DNA from: Limosilactobacillus avistercoris
GTDB lineage: Bacteria > Bacillota > Bacilli > Lactobacillales > Lactobacillaceae
Assembly (NCBI RefSeq): GCF_014836425.1
Contig: NZ_JACSQW010000001.1
Coordinates: 1-64,000 of the forward strand
Direction: 5' to 3'
Length of the DNA: 64,000 bases
Shown here: positions 15,699 through 25,562 of the stretch, in pieces
Position numbering within the stretch: position 1 is the first letter of the stretch
Layout: every line of letters begins with the position of its first letter
Translations under genes and position numbers: made by a program
Notes under the pieces: generated by a model
What the model was told of the DNA's origin: nothing
Seen by the model: the letters and a program-made list of their open reading frames with translations, nothing else
Databases searched by the model: none

Positions 15699-16304
15699 CT
15701 AATTTGCCCAGTAGTGCTTCCACTCTTGGTTAACATTGTACCGTGTCGTGGCTGTTCCGGTCCAAGAAGGAACCTTAACAACCCCATCAATTTTGCTCTT
15801 TGGTACAAAGCCCCAGTAACGACCATCATTAGAAACGCTCCGGTGATCCCCAAGGACAAAGTACTCTCCCTTTGGAACCTTTGTTGCACCACTATTTCGC
15901 AACCAATTATTTTGAACTGAGACGCTTCTCAAAGTCCAATCACCGGTTCCAGAAGTTCGTTGGGTCTTGTTAATGTAGTTCTGGTTAATCTTCCGCCCAT
16001 TAACGTAGATATTGCCGTTATCTGATCGGACAGTATCACCAGGAACACCAATAACCCGCTTAACGTAATCAGTCTTAGTAGCCACTTGAGGATCAACCCC
16101 GTTGGCATCAAAGACAATTACACTTCCGCGGTGGATCTTTACAGTTTTCAGGCAAAAGACCCGTTCATTATTCTGCAAGTTAGGTAACATTGACGGACCA
16201 TCAACCCGCACGATTTGGAATAAGAACTGCTTAATTAACAGGGCAATCAATAATCCAATTACAATCGGGATTACCCAGCTCATCGTTTGACGAAATGCTT
16301 TCAT
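15699..16304 (-). CDS. lepB: Type I signal peptidase
   Basis: Membrane-bound serine protease that removes signal peptides from secreted proteins on the outer face. It is 201 residues with one N-terminal transmembrane helix (residues 8-28). The catalytic Ser38 lies in the GPSMLPNL motif and the general-base Lys82 in DYVKRVIGVPGD. The C-terminal box GDHRSVSNDGRYWG is the conserved SPase I region E. It is monocistronic and separated from murE by a short spacer. Likely substrates in the window include the PepSY and DUF1002 proteins. Confidence 0.95.
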   Translation of the reverse strand: MKAFRQTMSWVIPIVIGLLIALLIKQFLFQIVRVDGPSMLPNLQNNERVFCLKTVKIHRGSVIVFDANGVDPQVATKTDYVKRVIGVPGDTVRSDNGNIYVNGRKINQNYINKTQRTSGTGDWTLRSVSVQNNWLRNSGATKVPKGEYFVLGDHRSVSNDGRYWGFVPKSKIDGVVKVPSWTGTATTRYNVNQEWKHYWAN

Positions 16305-16389
16305 TACCTTTTATCCCTCGATTTCAAAATCATTAAGACTAAGAAAAGTTTACCATAAAAACGGTAAATGGCGTAATTCTACTCCACTA

Positions 16390-17928
16390 TTATTTATCAT
16401 ACTCTTCCATTAGCTTCTGTGACAATTGGTAATCACCAACGTACGGGATATCTTGGCCCTTTTCGTGCATAAATTGTTCACGACCCTTAGCAGCCATAAA
16501 CATTGCATCTCCAGGCTTAGCCATTTCGAATGCCTGCTTGATTGCGGCTACCCGGTCAACATTAATAATTACTTTGACGTTTGGATTAGTAATGTGCTCC
16601 TTAATGGCTTCGTCAATGTGGTGTGGATCTTCAAAGAAGTTATCTTCACTCGTTAAGATTGCAACATCAGCATACTCAGAGAGTGCCCGACCAACATCCT
16701 TTCGGCGGGACTCAGCCTTCCCACCAGCAGCTCCGATGACCACAATTAACCGGCCATCAGGATATTCATGTTTCATAAACTTAAAACTCTCGGATAAGCT
16801 TAGGTAGTTGTGAGCATAATCAACACAGGCAACGAGGCCAGCTTTATTTTTCAGGAATTCCATCCGGCCAGGAACCCGGGTTTCCTTCAACCCTTGGGCA
16901 AAATCAGATGGATCATCCTTGAGTTGGGCACTAACAGTAATTGCCGCTAAGGCATTGCTGTAGTTAAAGTGTCCCGGAATCATTACCCGAAATTCGCCGT
17001 TAACTGCTGACAAGTTGTCGTTATGTGACGAAACATCAAAGTAACCGTGTTCCTTACCATGGTAACGGTAATCAGCATCGCTTTCGTCACTACCGAACGT
17101 AATTAACTTCTTTCCCAATTCATGAGCCTTTTGTGCAAGTAACTCATAGTAGTCCATATCCCGATTAAGGATAACGGTGTCACTATTTACGATAATCTGA
17201 CTCTTGCACCAAAGATAATCATCAAAGGTTGGGTGTTCAACTGGACTGATATGATCCGGTGAAATGTTCAAGAAAACACCGATGTTAAAGTGGAGATCAT
17301 AAACCCGTGACTTCTTATAAGCTTGACTAGAAACTTCCATTGCCAAGTACTTCATTCCGTTATCGACAGCCTCTCTCATCATCCGGAAAAGATCTAGGGA
17401 TTCTGGGGTTGTCAGATGAGCTTCAATAAAGTTCTTACCATCAACACACTCATCAATTGATGAGAATTGACCAACTACTGGGCCAAATTCATGCGCTAAG
17501 ATATGGCGGGTAAAGTAAACAGAAGTAGTCTTCCCCTTTGTTCCCGTAAAGCCAATTAATTCAAGCTTTTCATCGGGACATCCATAAAAGTGACGAGCAA
17601 TCACTGCCATTGACTTTTGCACATCAGTAACAATGATTTGTGGCGTTGATTGAGCTTGCTGATCTAACTTGTCAGTGTAAACAAGTTCAGAGATCGCAGC
17701 AGTTGCTCCTTTTTCAATGGCACTTGCCAAATATTCAGGGTTAAACTTCAAACCCTTACAGAAAAACAGGGTGCCATCACTGATCTTACGGGAGTCATAG
17801 GATAGATCGGTAATTTCGGCGTTTGCCGTATTTTCTGGGACAGTGTAGTACCAGTCACCGTTAATAATAATTTCCTTATAAAGACCATTTTCTTTTAGTA
17901 AATCAGTGATTTCTTTTAATGTGAGCAT
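16390..17928 (-). CDS. murE: MurE-type UDP-MurNAc-tripeptide synthetase (L-Lys-type)
   Basis: ATP-dependent Mur ligase expected to add the third stem-peptide residue (L-Lys) to UDP-MurNAc-L-Ala-D-Glu in the cytoplasm. It is 512 residues: N-terminal UDP-binding domain (SYDSRK at 44-48), central ATPase with GFTGTKGKTTS (126-136) and the probable carbamylated Lys241, and a C-terminal domain. The overall sequence resembles streptococcal L-Lys MurE rather than diaminopimelate enzymes. The third-residue selectivity motif, DNPR in DAP enzymes and DNPA or DDPN-like in Lys enzymes, here reads TSEDNFFEDP (425-434). It starts directly after the asnB stop. A second murE elsewhere is possible, making this a specialised paralogue. 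Confidence 0.82.
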   Translation of the reverse strand: MLTLKEITDLLKENGLYKEIIINGDWYYTVPENTANAEITDLSYDSRKISDGTLFFCKGLKFNPEYLASAIEKGATAAISELVYTDKLDQQAQSTPQIIVTDVQKSMAVIARHFYGCPDEKLELIGFTGTKGKTTSVYFTRHILAHEFGPVVGQFSSIDECVDGKNFIEAHLTTPESLDLFRMMREAVDNGMKYLAMEVSSQAYKKSRVYDLHFNIGVFLNISPDHISPVEHPTFDDYLWCKSQIIVNSDTVILNRDMDYYELLAQKAHELGKKLITFGSDESDADYRYHGKEHGYFDVSSHNDNLSAVNGEFRVMIPGHFNYSNALAAITVSAQLKDDPSDFAQGLKETRVPGRMEFLKNKAGLVACVDYAHNYLSLSESFKFMKHEYPDGRLIVVIGAAGGKAESRRKDVGRALSEYADVAILTSEDNFFEDPHHIDEAIKEHITNPNVKVIINVDRVAAIKQAFEMAKPGDAMFMAAKGREQFMHEKGQDIPYVGDYQLSQKLMEEYDK

Positions 17929-19836
17929 TTATTCAACCACCTCATCAAGTTTTTTAACTTCTTCAGGAATAAAGTCATCAATAAAGTATTGCTTGTACCA
18001 TACCAAGAAAGTATAGATTGTCCAGATCTTCCGTCGACCATCAATCTTACCGTTAAAGTTATCATCAAGTAACTTCAAGATCTTATCTTGGTCAAAGAAT
18101 TCCTTAACAAAGTCTTGTTCAAAGAGATCTCGAACTTCTTCGTAGTACTTCTTTTCACGCAACCATGCCCGAACTGGAACTGGGAAGCCCATCTTTGGCC
18201 GAGTTGCCCATTCTTCAGGAAGGTGACGGTTAGCTGCCATCCGGAAAGCCCACTTAGTTCCGTGACGGTTAAAGAGGTACTTCGTTGGGGTATGACCAGC
18301 AACCCGCATCACTTCACGGTCCAATAATGGTACCCGTAATTCAAGTGAGTTAGCCATACTCATCTTATCGGCCTTCAAGCAGATATCACCAGGCATGAAC
18401 TTGTGAATATCAAGGTATTGCTTCTTGGCAACTTCATCAATGTCCTTATCTTCAACATTCTTCAAAATTGGGTCAATAATATCATCAATTGTTGGACCAC
18501 AGTTGTACTTTTCTTGAAGAATATCAGCTGCTTCATCTGGTGAGAAGATGTATGCTTGTCCAATAAACTTCGATTCACGAACTGGTGCCAATGCACGGAA
18601 CATATGTAATTGACCATGGAAGTGCTTGCCGTCTAACCATTTAGCAATCTTGTAACGCTTTTCTTGTGGCAATTCACGTAACTTATCAGTAAACCAGCGG
18701 ATTAACATTGAGTTGGAGTTGAAACCATAGTCAATGTAACCAGCAAATAATTCGTCGGCCCCTTCACCAGAAAGCATGGCCTTGTAGCCATTTTCCTTAG
18801 CAAGACGGGTCAAGAAGTATAACGGAATAACTGATGGGTTTGAGTCTGGTTCATCCAAGTAGTATTGAATCAATGGGAAAGTATGGAACGCTTCCTCATT
18901 AGTTAACTTTGCATCAGTGTTCTTCAGATCAAGCTTGGCAGCAAGTTCACGTGCCTGCTTAGTTTCATCATAGGTACTATCGAAACCAATTGAGAAGGTA
19001 TTGTCTGGCCGCATCATTGCTGTAACGTAACTTGAGTCAACCCCAGCTGAAAGGAAGGACCCAACCTTAATTCCCTTATCAGCAAATGAGTGGGCTTTAA
19101 CGGAGTCACTTACGATATCTTCAATGTTATCAACGGCCTTATCGAACCCTTCATCTTGGGGATCAAAGTCTGCGTCCCAGTATTCCTTCATGTCAAATTG
19201 ACCGTCTTTATAGTGGAAATAGTGACCTTCTGGCAACTTGTAAATATCCTTAAAGAAGGTCTCTTGAGTTGCTGAATATTGGAAAGTCATGTACGGCTTT
19301 AACGCATTCTTATTTAATTCCTTATTAAAGTTCGGGTGATCAAGGAAGGCCTTAATTTCAGAACCAACAAAGAAGGTGCCATTCATCTTCCCGTAGTAAA
19401 GTGGCTTAATTCCAAAGTGATCCCGGGCACCAAACATATCCTTATTTTTGAAGTCCCAAATAATAAAGGCAAACATTCCCCGGAGACGCTTTAAGACATC
19501 GTCACCCCATTGTTCATACCCGTGAAGGATAACTTCAGTATCAGCATGAGTCTTGAAAGTGTGCCCTAAATCAATTAATTCTTCCCGTAATTCTTTAAAG
19601 TTGTAAATTTCACCGTTAAATTCAATTGCCATACTGTTATCTTCGTTAAAGATTGGTTGGTTACCACTCTTAACGTCGATGAAACTTAACCGTCGGAAAC
19701 CAAGAGCAACATTTTCGTCTACGTATTGACCTTCTGAGTCTGGTCCCCGGTGGATGATCCGGTTCTTCATTTTCCGAATCAAGCTATCTTTAAGCTTTGG
19801 ATCTTCGTTATCAACGAAGGCTACAATTCCACACAT
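17929..19836 (-). CDS. asnB: Glutamine-dependent asparagine synthetase family (AsnB-type amidotransferase)
   Basis: The 635-residue class II amidotransferase has the N-terminal nucleophile Cys2 (MCGIVAF), the glutaminase domain to about residue 210, and an ATP-pyrophosphatase domain with LSAGVDSS (262-269). Family enzymes amidate free Asp, but lactic acid bacteria also use AsnB/AsnH homologues to amidate peptidoglycan (meso-DAP in L. plantarum, the D-Asp bridge in L. lactis). It lies between a D-Asp ligase and a MurE (17 bases after the first, adjacent to the second). I therefore infer that it amidates the D-Asp cross-bridge or another wall precursor. Simple asparagine synthesis cannot be excluded. 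Confidence 0.85.
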   Translation of the reverse strand: MCGIVAFVDNEDPKLKDSLIRKMKNRIIHRGPDSEGQYVDENVALGFRRLSFIDVKSGNQPIFNEDNSMAIEFNGEIYNFKELREELIDLGHTFKTHADTEVILHGYEQWGDDVLKRLRGMFAFIIWDFKNKDMFGARDHFGIKPLYYGKMNGTFFVGSEIKAFLDHPNFNKELNKNALKPYMTFQYSATQETFFKDIYKLPEGHYFHYKDGQFDMKEYWDADFDPQDEGFDKAVDNIEDIVSDSVKAHSFADKGIKVGSFLSAGVDSSYVTAMMRPDNTFSIGFDSTYDETKQARELAAKLDLKNTDAKLTNEEAFHTFPLIQYYLDEPDSNPSVIPLYFLTRLAKENGYKAMLSGEGADELFAGYIDYGFNSNSMLIRWFTDKLRELPQEKRYKIAKWLDGKHFHGQLHMFRALAPVRESKFIGQAYIFSPDEAADILQEKYNCGPTIDDIIDPILKNVEDKDIDEVAKKQYLDIHKFMPGDICLKADKMSMANSLELRVPLLDREVMRVAGHTPTKYLFNRHGTKWAFRMAANRHLPEEWATRPKMGFPVPVRAWLREKKYYEEVRDLFEQDFVKEFFDQDKILKLLDDNFNGKIDGRRKIWTIYTFLVWYKQYFIDDFIPEEVKKLDEVVE

Positions 19837-19853
19837 CTTGAATTCTCCTTTTC

Positions 19854-21095
19854 TTAACGTTGTACAAAGTACTTTTGGTAGTTCTTATTAATCAACCAGA
19901 ATGAGTAATGCATTAATAGCCGTTGCTTGAAGCTATCGTTCTTATCAAAGGCAGTCGTTCCCCACTGCCCTGCTTCCAAGAGCTTCTTGGCCTTTTCCTT
20001 ATATTTATTTTCTTTAGCATACTTGTAGAAAACCTTCTTTGGCGCATTAAGCCAGAGCATGTTTCCCTCAGCATAATCAGTTTCTTTAAATGGCTTGTGA
20101 TCAATCACATCATCAACCACGTACTTAGCTAAGTTATAGCCATTAAGGGTACAGTAGAAACTACTCCGCCCCTGACGAAGGTTAATTTCAAAAATCTTGA
20201 ACTGCTTATCACGCCGGTCATACTTCATATCAAAGTCCGCAAAACCAACGTACTTTACTTCTTCCAAGAACTTTTGAATTGTCTTGTAAATTGCCATATC
20301 CTTTTCTGGCAAGATCACCATGTAGTTGCCGACCGCTACTGGTGACGGATCTTCTAGCAATGGATGAGCTAGACTAATCATCCGCACATTGTGGTCAGAA
20401 TCCACGTAGGCGTTAACAGTCCGCATATTGGAGTCATCACCCGGAATAAAGTCCTGGGCAATCATTTTCCCGGTATAACCAGCCTTGTAGATCTTTGGCA
20501 TTAAATCATCAAATTGTTCACGCTTATCTAAAACATAAGCTTTCTTCCGTCCTTCAAAGTGAATATTAAGCCATTCAACACTATCAGAAGGCTTTAACGC
20601 AATCGGAAAATCAAATGGCAATTCAATTGGTTCACCAGATTCAACTTCTTCTTTAGTGATAATCTTTGTCTTTGGGTAAGGAAGACCATATTTTTCCGCT
20701 GCTTCGTAGAACGTTTCTTTCGTTCCCAGCTTATTAAAGAGATCTGCATCCACATATGGACAAATGAAGTGTTCTTTTAATTCATCCAAGTGGTTAGCGA
20801 TCAATTCTGTATAACCATCCCCACAAGAAAGCAGTAAGTACTTCTTCTTTGGATCAAGGTTCGCAGCAATCTTACGCATTGTTTCAATAAAAACTGGATC
20901 CTCATTGAATCCTTCAACAACATGGACATCGACCAGCTTAGTATAACGAGTTGGTGCCATGTGCATTACTCCATAGGCAATACTCTTAATACCATATTCT
21001 TGATAAAAAGACCGTGCCATTCCGTAACAATTAAAGTCTGTCCCTAACAGGATTGGTTGAAAATCCTCGCGGGGTTGACTAATCTTTTCACTCAT
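19854..21095 (-). CDS. ATP-grasp carboxylate-amine ligase, probable D-aspartate ligase
   Basis: A 413-residue ATP-grasp enzyme. It has an N-terminal Rossmann-like domain (ILLGTDFNCYGMARSFYQ), a central ATP-grasp part (PIALKPSDS, MIAQDFIPGDDSNMRTVN), and the metal-binding end FKIFEINLRQGRSS with the conserved Glu and Asn. It resembles the Aslfm family, which attaches the beta-carboxylate of D-Asp to the epsilon-amine of L-Lys in UDP-MurNAc-pentapeptide, forming the one-residue bridge of many lactobacilli and Enterococcus faecium. GAGG lies 9 bases before the ATG and a good promoter sits upstream. It is the first gene of the wall operon. No aspartate racemase is in the window. Confidence 0.8.
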   Translation of the reverse strand: MSEKISQPREDFQPILLGTDFNCYGMARSFYQEYGIKSIAYGVMHMAPTRYTKLVDVHVVEGFNEDPVFIETMRKIAANLDPKKKYLLLSCGDGYTELIANHLDELKEHFICPYVDADLFNKLGTKETFYEAAEKYGLPYPKTKIITKEEVESGEPIELPFDFPIALKPSDSVEWLNIHFEGRKKAYVLDKREQFDDLMPKIYKAGYTGKMIAQDFIPGDDSNMRTVNAYVDSDHNVRMISLAHPLLEDPSPVAVGNYMVILPEKDMAIYKTIQKFLEEVKYVGFADFDMKYDRRDKQFKIFEINLRQGRSSFYCTLNGYNLAKYVVDDVIDHKPFKETDYAEGNMLWLNAPKKVFYKYAKENKYKEKAKKLLEAGQWGTTAFDKNDSFKQRLLMHYSFWLINKNYQKYFVQR

Positions 21096-21131
21096 CTCTA
21101 CTTGCCTCGTTTGCTTTTTAAATCAATCTTC

Positions 21132-21160
21132 AGTATAGCGATTCTCAAAATGTTTGTAAA
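21132..21160 (-). promoter_or_regulatory. Promoter of the D-Asp ligase/asnB/murE operon
   Basis: TTTACA (21155-21160), 17-bp spacer and TATACT (21132-21137) on the minus strand, about 37 bases before the ATG. It directly follows the mnmG terminator. Confidence 0.75.
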
Positions 21161-21166
21161 TAGAAT

Positions 21167-21212
21167 AAAATGAGGCGTAAATCAAACTTAACTTCAAACT
21201 ACGCCTCATTTT
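21167..21212 (-). terminator. Terminator after mnmG
   Basis: AAAATGAGGCGTA pairs with TACGCCTCATTTT around a loop of about 20 bases; the minus strand ends in a T-run. Confidence 0.8.
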
Positions 21213-21224
21213 AAATTACCGAAT

Positions 21225-23123
21225 TTACTTTCGAATGTAGACACTCAAAATTGCTAAGTCAGCAGGATTTACCCCACTAATCCGAGAAGCTTGTGCAAGG
21301 GTTTCAGGACGGATTTTTTCAAGCTTTTGTCGACCTTCTGTTGCCAAGCCATCAACCTTTTCGTAATCAATGTTAGCTGGGATCCTCTTTGCTTCCATCC
21401 GCTTTAATCGAGCAACCTTTTCTTCTTCCTTCTTAATGTAACCTGCATACTTTAATTGAATTTCTACCTGTTCAATTACGTGACGATCCACCTCTTCAGC
21501 CGGTGCCGGAATGAATTTCATTAGCGTCTCATAATTAACGTATGGACGCTTAATGAAGTCAGCTGCGGTGATTGCATCCTTCAAGCGATTATCACCATGG
21601 GCCTCGATGAATTGGTTAACTTCATCGTTGTTTGGCTTAAGCTTTTCACTCTTTAAGCGGGCAATTTCGTCTTGAACTTGCTTTTCCTTCTTTTCCATCT
21701 TGGCATAACGTTCATCGCTGACAAGGCCAATTTCATGCCCCTTCCCCATTAAACGGAAGTCAGCATTGTCATGGCGAAGGATTAACCGGTATTCAGCCCG
21801 GCTAGTCAATAGACGGTATGGTTCCTTAGTTCCCTTCGTTACTAAGTCATCAATCATTACCCCAATATAAGCATCTGACCGCTTAAGAACAAACGGCTTT
21901 TTTCCAAGGGCCCGCAATCCTGCGTTAATTCCTGCAATCAATCCTTGACCAGCGGCCTCTTCATAACCTGAAGTTCCGTTAGTTTGGCCAGCAGTATAAA
22001 GATTTTTAACTAATTTAGTTTCAAGTGTTGGGTGAAGTTGGTATGGTGCAACCACATCATATTCAATCGCGTATCCGGGGCGCATCAATTGGGCATCTTC
22101 TAGTCCCTTAACAGAATGTAAAATCTTTTGTTGGATTTCTTCAGGCATTGAAGTGGATAACCCATCGACATACCATTCGTCTGTGTCTCGCCCTTCAGGT
22201 TCCAAGAAGATTTGGTGACGACTCTTATCCGCAAACCGGACAACCTTATCTTCGATTGATGGGCAGTAACGTGGGCCAACTCCCTTAATTACCCCGGAGA
22301 ACATTGGGGCTCGATCAAGGTTATCCCGAATTAGTTCATGGGTTCCCGGATTAGTATAGGTTAACCAACATGAAATTTGTTCACTTAATGGTAAGTAATG
22401 ATCATCAGGGGTATCAAAACTAAAGTGGTGGACTTCCTTGTCACCAGGTTGTTCTTCAGTTTCGTTATAGTGAATTGTATTCCCATTAATTCGTGGTGGG
22501 GTTCCGGTCTTAAACCGTTCAAGATCAAAGCCAAGTTCTTCAAGGTTCTCCGAAAGTTTTACAGCAGACTTGGAGTTATTTGGACCTGACTCATACTGGA
22601 GTTCACCAATAATAATCTTTCCCCGAGCAGCAGTTCCGACAGTCAAAACAACTGTTTTTGCATGGTAACGGGCACCAGTATTTGTAATGACCCCCTTGCA
22701 AACACCATCTTCAACAATTAGTTGGTCGACAGTTGCCTGACGAAGATCCAAGTTTGGTTGCTTTTCAATTGTTTCCTTCATTGAACGGTGGTACGCATGT
22801 TTATCGGCTTGAGCACGCAATGCCCGGACGGCAGGGCCCTTCCCGGTATTGAGCATCCGCATTTGAACATAAGTCTTATCAATATTGTGCCCCATCTCAC
22901 CACCAAGGGCGTCAATTTCACGAACCACAATTCCTTTAGCAGGGCCACCAACAGACGGGTTACATGGCATGAAAGCAACCATATCGAGGTTAATGGTTAC
23001 TAACAAGGTCTTGTTTCCCATACGGGCAGCAGCAAGTGCCGCCTCGCTTCCTGCATGACCAGCACCAACGACAATTACATCATAATTATCGCTATCGTAT
23101 TGTACTGCTTCACTTGTTTGCAT
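21225..23123 (-). CDS. mnmG: tRNA uridine-5-carboxymethylaminomethyl modification enzyme MnmG (GidA)
   Basis: FAD-dependent partner of MnmE that installs the cmnm5/nm5 group at wobble U34 of certain tRNAs. The 632-residue length is standard. The FAD-binding motif [19 protein letters not shown] is near residues 17-35, and the conserved [13 protein letters not shown] follows. The second glycine-rich signature is [17 protein letters not shown], and the C-terminal helical domain binds tRNA/MnmE. The start is 10 bases downstream of the mnmE stop, so the two partners are coupled. The final terminator lies just after the stop. Confidence 0.97.
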   Translation of the reverse strand: MQTSEAVQYDSDNYDVIVVGAGHAGSEAALAAARMGNKTLLVTINLDMVAFMPCNPSVGGPAKGIVVREIDALGGEMGHNIDKTYVQMRMLNTGKGPAVRALRAQADKHAYHRSMKETIEKQPNLDLRQATVDQLIVEDGVCKGVITNTGARYHAKTVVLTVGTAARGKIIIGELQYESGPNNSKSAVKLSENLEELGFDLERFKTGTPPRINGNTIHYNETEEQPGDKEVHHFSFDTPDDHYLPLSEQISCWLTYTNPGTHELIRDNLDRAPMFSGVIKGVGPRYCPSIEDKVVRFADKSRHQIFLEPEGRDTDEWYVDGLSTSMPEEIQQKILHSVKGLEDAQLMRPGYAIEYDVVAPYQLHPTLETKLVKNLYTAGQTNGTSGYEEAAGQGLIAGINAGLRALGKKPFVLKRSDAYIGVMIDDLVTKGTKEPYRLLTSRAEYRLILRHDNADFRLMGKGHEIGLVSDERYAKMEKKEKQVQDEIARLKSEKLKPNNDEVNQFIEAHGDNRLKDAITAADFIKRPYVNYETLMKFIPAPAEEVDRHVIEQVEIQLKYAGYIKKEEEKVARLKRMEAKRIPANIDYEKVDGLATEGRQKLEKIRPETLAQASRISGVNPADLAILSVYIRK

Positions 23124-23133
23124 TTTCTTCCTC

Positions 23134-24522
23134 CTATTTTCCTAGACAGAATTGACTAAAGAGTTGATCTAACAATTCATCTTGATAACTATCACCGGTA
23201 ATTTCACCTAAGAGATCCCAACAACGGGTCATATCAATTTGCACGAGGTCAACTGGCATCCCCGCAGCAATTCCCTTAAGGACATCACCTAAAGCATCAT
23301 CTGCTTGGTGGAGCAGCCCAATATGACGCGCATTCGTTACCATTACGCTATTCTGGTTATTTTCAATTCCTTCTTCAAAGAACATCTTACTAATGGTTTC
23401 ACCAAGCTGATTCATCCCCTCATTCTTTACGATTGAAGTTTCGATCAACTTGTCGTCTCCCACTAGTTTCTTTAATTCATCCCGATCGACCTTATTTGGT
23501 AAATCAGTCTTGTTTAAAATCACGATTCGTTGTTTATCCTTAGTTGCTTCAAGGAGTTCCCGATCTTCGGCAGTTAATTCTTCTGAATTATCAATTAACA
23601 ATAAGATAAGGTCAGCAGCATCCAAGGCCTTCCGACTCCGTTCAACCCCAATTTTTTCAACCTGATCTTTTGTATCGTGAATTCCCGCAGTATCGATCAA
23701 CTTCAGTGGTACCCCATTAACGTTAACGTACTCTTCAATCACGTCCCGGGTTGTCCCAGCCACGTTAGTAACGATCGCTTTATCTTCATGTAATAAGGAA
23801 TTAAGCAAACTGGATTTTCCGACGTTTGGCCGACCAATAATGGCAGTTGCTAAGCCTTCCCTGAGGACTTTCCCCTGCTTTGCGGTCTTTAATAGTGCTT
23901 CAATCCGTTGGCGAATTTCAGTAGCCTTTTCCTTAAGCATCTTGGTCGTCATTTCTTCAACCGCATCATATTCTGGATAATCAATATTAACCTCTACTTG
24001 GGCCAAGACATCCAAGATATCCTTCCGAAGCTTACGGATTAAGTGGGATAAGTTCCCGTCAAGCTGGTTTAAGGCGACCTTCATAGACTTATCTGTCTTT
24101 GCCCGGATTAAGTCCATTACAGCTTCAGATTGAGATAGGTCAAGACGCCCATTTAAGAAGGCCCGTTTGGTAAATTCACCTGGTTCTGCCATTCGGGCAC
24201 CATAGCTTAGTACCAGTTGGAGGATCCGGTTAGTTGCGAGTAGTCCACCATGACAGTTGATTTCCACAACATCTTCACACGTATAAGTATGTGGTGCACG
24301 CATTACCGAAACCATCACTTCATCAACTTCTTCATTATTATCAGGGTCAATCACATGACCATAGTTGATCGTGTTTGTGTGAACTTTGGCGAGATCTTTT
24401 CCCCGATAAATTTTTTGCGCTACTGGAATTGCGTCATCCCCACTGATCCGGATGATCGAAATTCCCCCTTCACCAACTGGGGTCGAAATCGCTGCAATTG
24501 TATCATTATCAGTGTTTGCCAC
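23134..24522 (-). CDS. mnmE: tRNA modification GTPase MnmE (TrmE)
   Basis: GTPase partner of MnmG in wobble-uridine modification. It is 462 residues with an N-terminal formyl-THF-binding domain ([22 protein letters not shown]) and a helical domain. The inserted G domain has [12 protein letters not shown] (P-loop), DTAGIHDT (G3) and NKTD (G4). The C-terminus ends in FCLGK, the conserved Cys motif. The start codon is GTG behind AAAGGAG. A separate promoter and structured leader precede it (24535-24672), so it need not depend on jag transcription. Confidence 0.96.
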   Translation of the reverse strand: MANTDNDTIAAISTPVGEGGISIIRISGDDAIPVAQKIYRGKDLAKVHTNTINYGHVIDPDNNEEVDEVMVSVMRAPHTYTCEDVVEINCHGGLLATNRILQLVLSYGARMAEPGEFTKRAFLNGRLDLSQSEAVMDLIRAKTDKSMKVALNQLDGNLSHLIRKLRKDILDVLAQVEVNIDYPEYDAVEEMTTKMLKEKATEIRQRIEALLKTAKQGKVLREGLATAIIGRPNVGKSSLLNSLLHEDKAIVTNVAGTTRDVIEEYVNVNGVPLKLIDTAGIHDTKDQVEKIGVERSRKALDAADLILLLIDNSEELTAEDRELLEATKDKQRIVILNKTDLPNKVDRDELKKLVGDDKLIETSIVKNEGMNQLGETISKMFFEEGIENNQNSVMVTNARHIGLLHQADDALGDVLKGIAAGMPVDLVQIDMTRCWDLLGEITGDSYQDELLDQLFSQFCLGK

Positions 24523-24534
24523 CGTCCAGACTCC

Positions 24535-24672
24535 TTTCTAATAAAAAAAGCGCCCTCCACGTCATCCGCCAATCGCTTAGCAATCACATGGTCAAAGCAC
24601 TTTCACTACTTTAACAAGTATTCTAAATTTTATAACCGCAATTATTTTAGTTTCATCATCCTAAAATGTCAA
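24535..24672 (-). promoter_or_regulatory. mnmE promoter and leader with attenuator-like hairpin
   Basis: TTGACA (24667-24672), 17-bp spacer and TAAAAT (24644-24649) form a near-consensus promoter on the minus strand, just after the jag stop. The leader of about 110 bases ends in AAGCG...GGGCGCTTTTTTT (about 24545-24575) immediately upstream of the AAAGGAG ribosome-binding site. The stem is imperfect. It may be a weak terminator/attenuator or only the end of jag transcription. Confidence 0.55.
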
Positions 24673-24700
24673 CTATTAAACCCGGTTGTTCTTATGAGCC

Positions 24701-25483
24701 CTAATTTTTAGGTGCAATCACAACACTCCGGTATGGCTCACGACCATGGGAATAGGTTTTAACGTGAGGATTATCCTGGAGTTCCTGGTGGAGTTGTTTC
24801 CGTTCACGAGCTGGCATTGGGTCAAGGAAAACAGCTTGTCCAGTAGAAACGACATCCATTACAGACCGTTCTGCTAATTGCCGTAAGGATTCTTCACGAC
24901 GTTGACGGTAGTTTGCCGTATCTAAGACTACCATCGTCTTTTCTGCACCGTGGTAATTCATAAAGGCATTGCTGATTTGCTCCATCGCATTAATTCGCCG
25001 CCCATGATGACCGATAATCCGCCCAGACTGCTCACTTTGTAAGTCAATCTTTACCTCATGAGAACGAACATCCTCAATAACTGGATTAACTTCAATCCCC
25101 AAGTTTTTAAACACGTCTTTCAGGTACTCAGCAAGATCCTGGCTTACTTTCTTTACCCGTTTAACATTTTGTTCGTGACGTCGCTTCATCTCAGCTGGGT
25201 CAATCTCGTTTTCCTTCACCGGTTCATGACGAGGTTTTGGATCCCGTTGACGCTTACTTTGCCGTTTTTTGTTATGGGATTTCTGACTTTGTTCATGCTT
25301 CTTTGCCTTTTGGGGAGCTTCTTTAACTGACACTTCAATTATTGCGTCCCGGCGGCCGATTCCCAAGAACCCATGACGTGCTGACTGAACAATTGTAATT
25401 TTTAATTGTTCTTTTGCTACCCCAAGTTTCTTACTAGCAGAGGCAACTGCTTGTTCAACAGTTTCTCCTGTATAACGTCCCAT
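24701..25483 (-). CDS. jag: Jag/KhpB RNA-binding protein
   Basis: RNA-binding protein linked to cell elongation and division control through the KhpA/KhpB pair. It is 260 residues: an N-terminal Jag_N domain (MGRYTGETVEQAVASASKKLG), a long basic, His/Lys/Gln-rich linker (about 70-125), a KH domain (about 135-210, with GRIIGHHGRRINAMEQ) and a C-terminal R3H domain (RQRREESLRQLAERS...REPYRSVVI). It normally sits right after yidC; here about 11 kb of fatty-acid genes separate them. A possible promoter (TTGGCG/TAAAAT, 18 bp) lies upstream, between birA and jag. Confidence 0.93.
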   Translation of the reverse strand: MGRYTGETVEQAVASASKKLGVAKEQLKITIVQSARHGFLGIGRRDAIIEVSVKEAPQKAKKHEQSQKSHNKKRQSKRQRDPKPRHEPVKENEIDPAEMKRRHEQNVKRVKKVSQDLAEYLKDVFKNLGIEVNPVIEDVRSHEVKIDLQSEQSGRIIGHHGRRINAMEQISNAFMNYHGAEKTMVVLDTANYRQRREESLRQLAERSVMDVVSTGQAVFLDPMPARERKQLHQELQDNPHVKTYSHGREPYRSVVIAPKN

Positions 25484-25562
25484 TAATTTTCATCTCCATC
25501 CTAATTACTTAACTAGGCTATTTTACAACGGAACCATGGTTTACGCCAAACGAGTTCTTTAC

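Noticed and set aside
24250-24711. 153-codon open frame on the + strand
   Set aside because: Antisense to mnmE and its leader, rich in unlikely residues, no ribosome-binding site.
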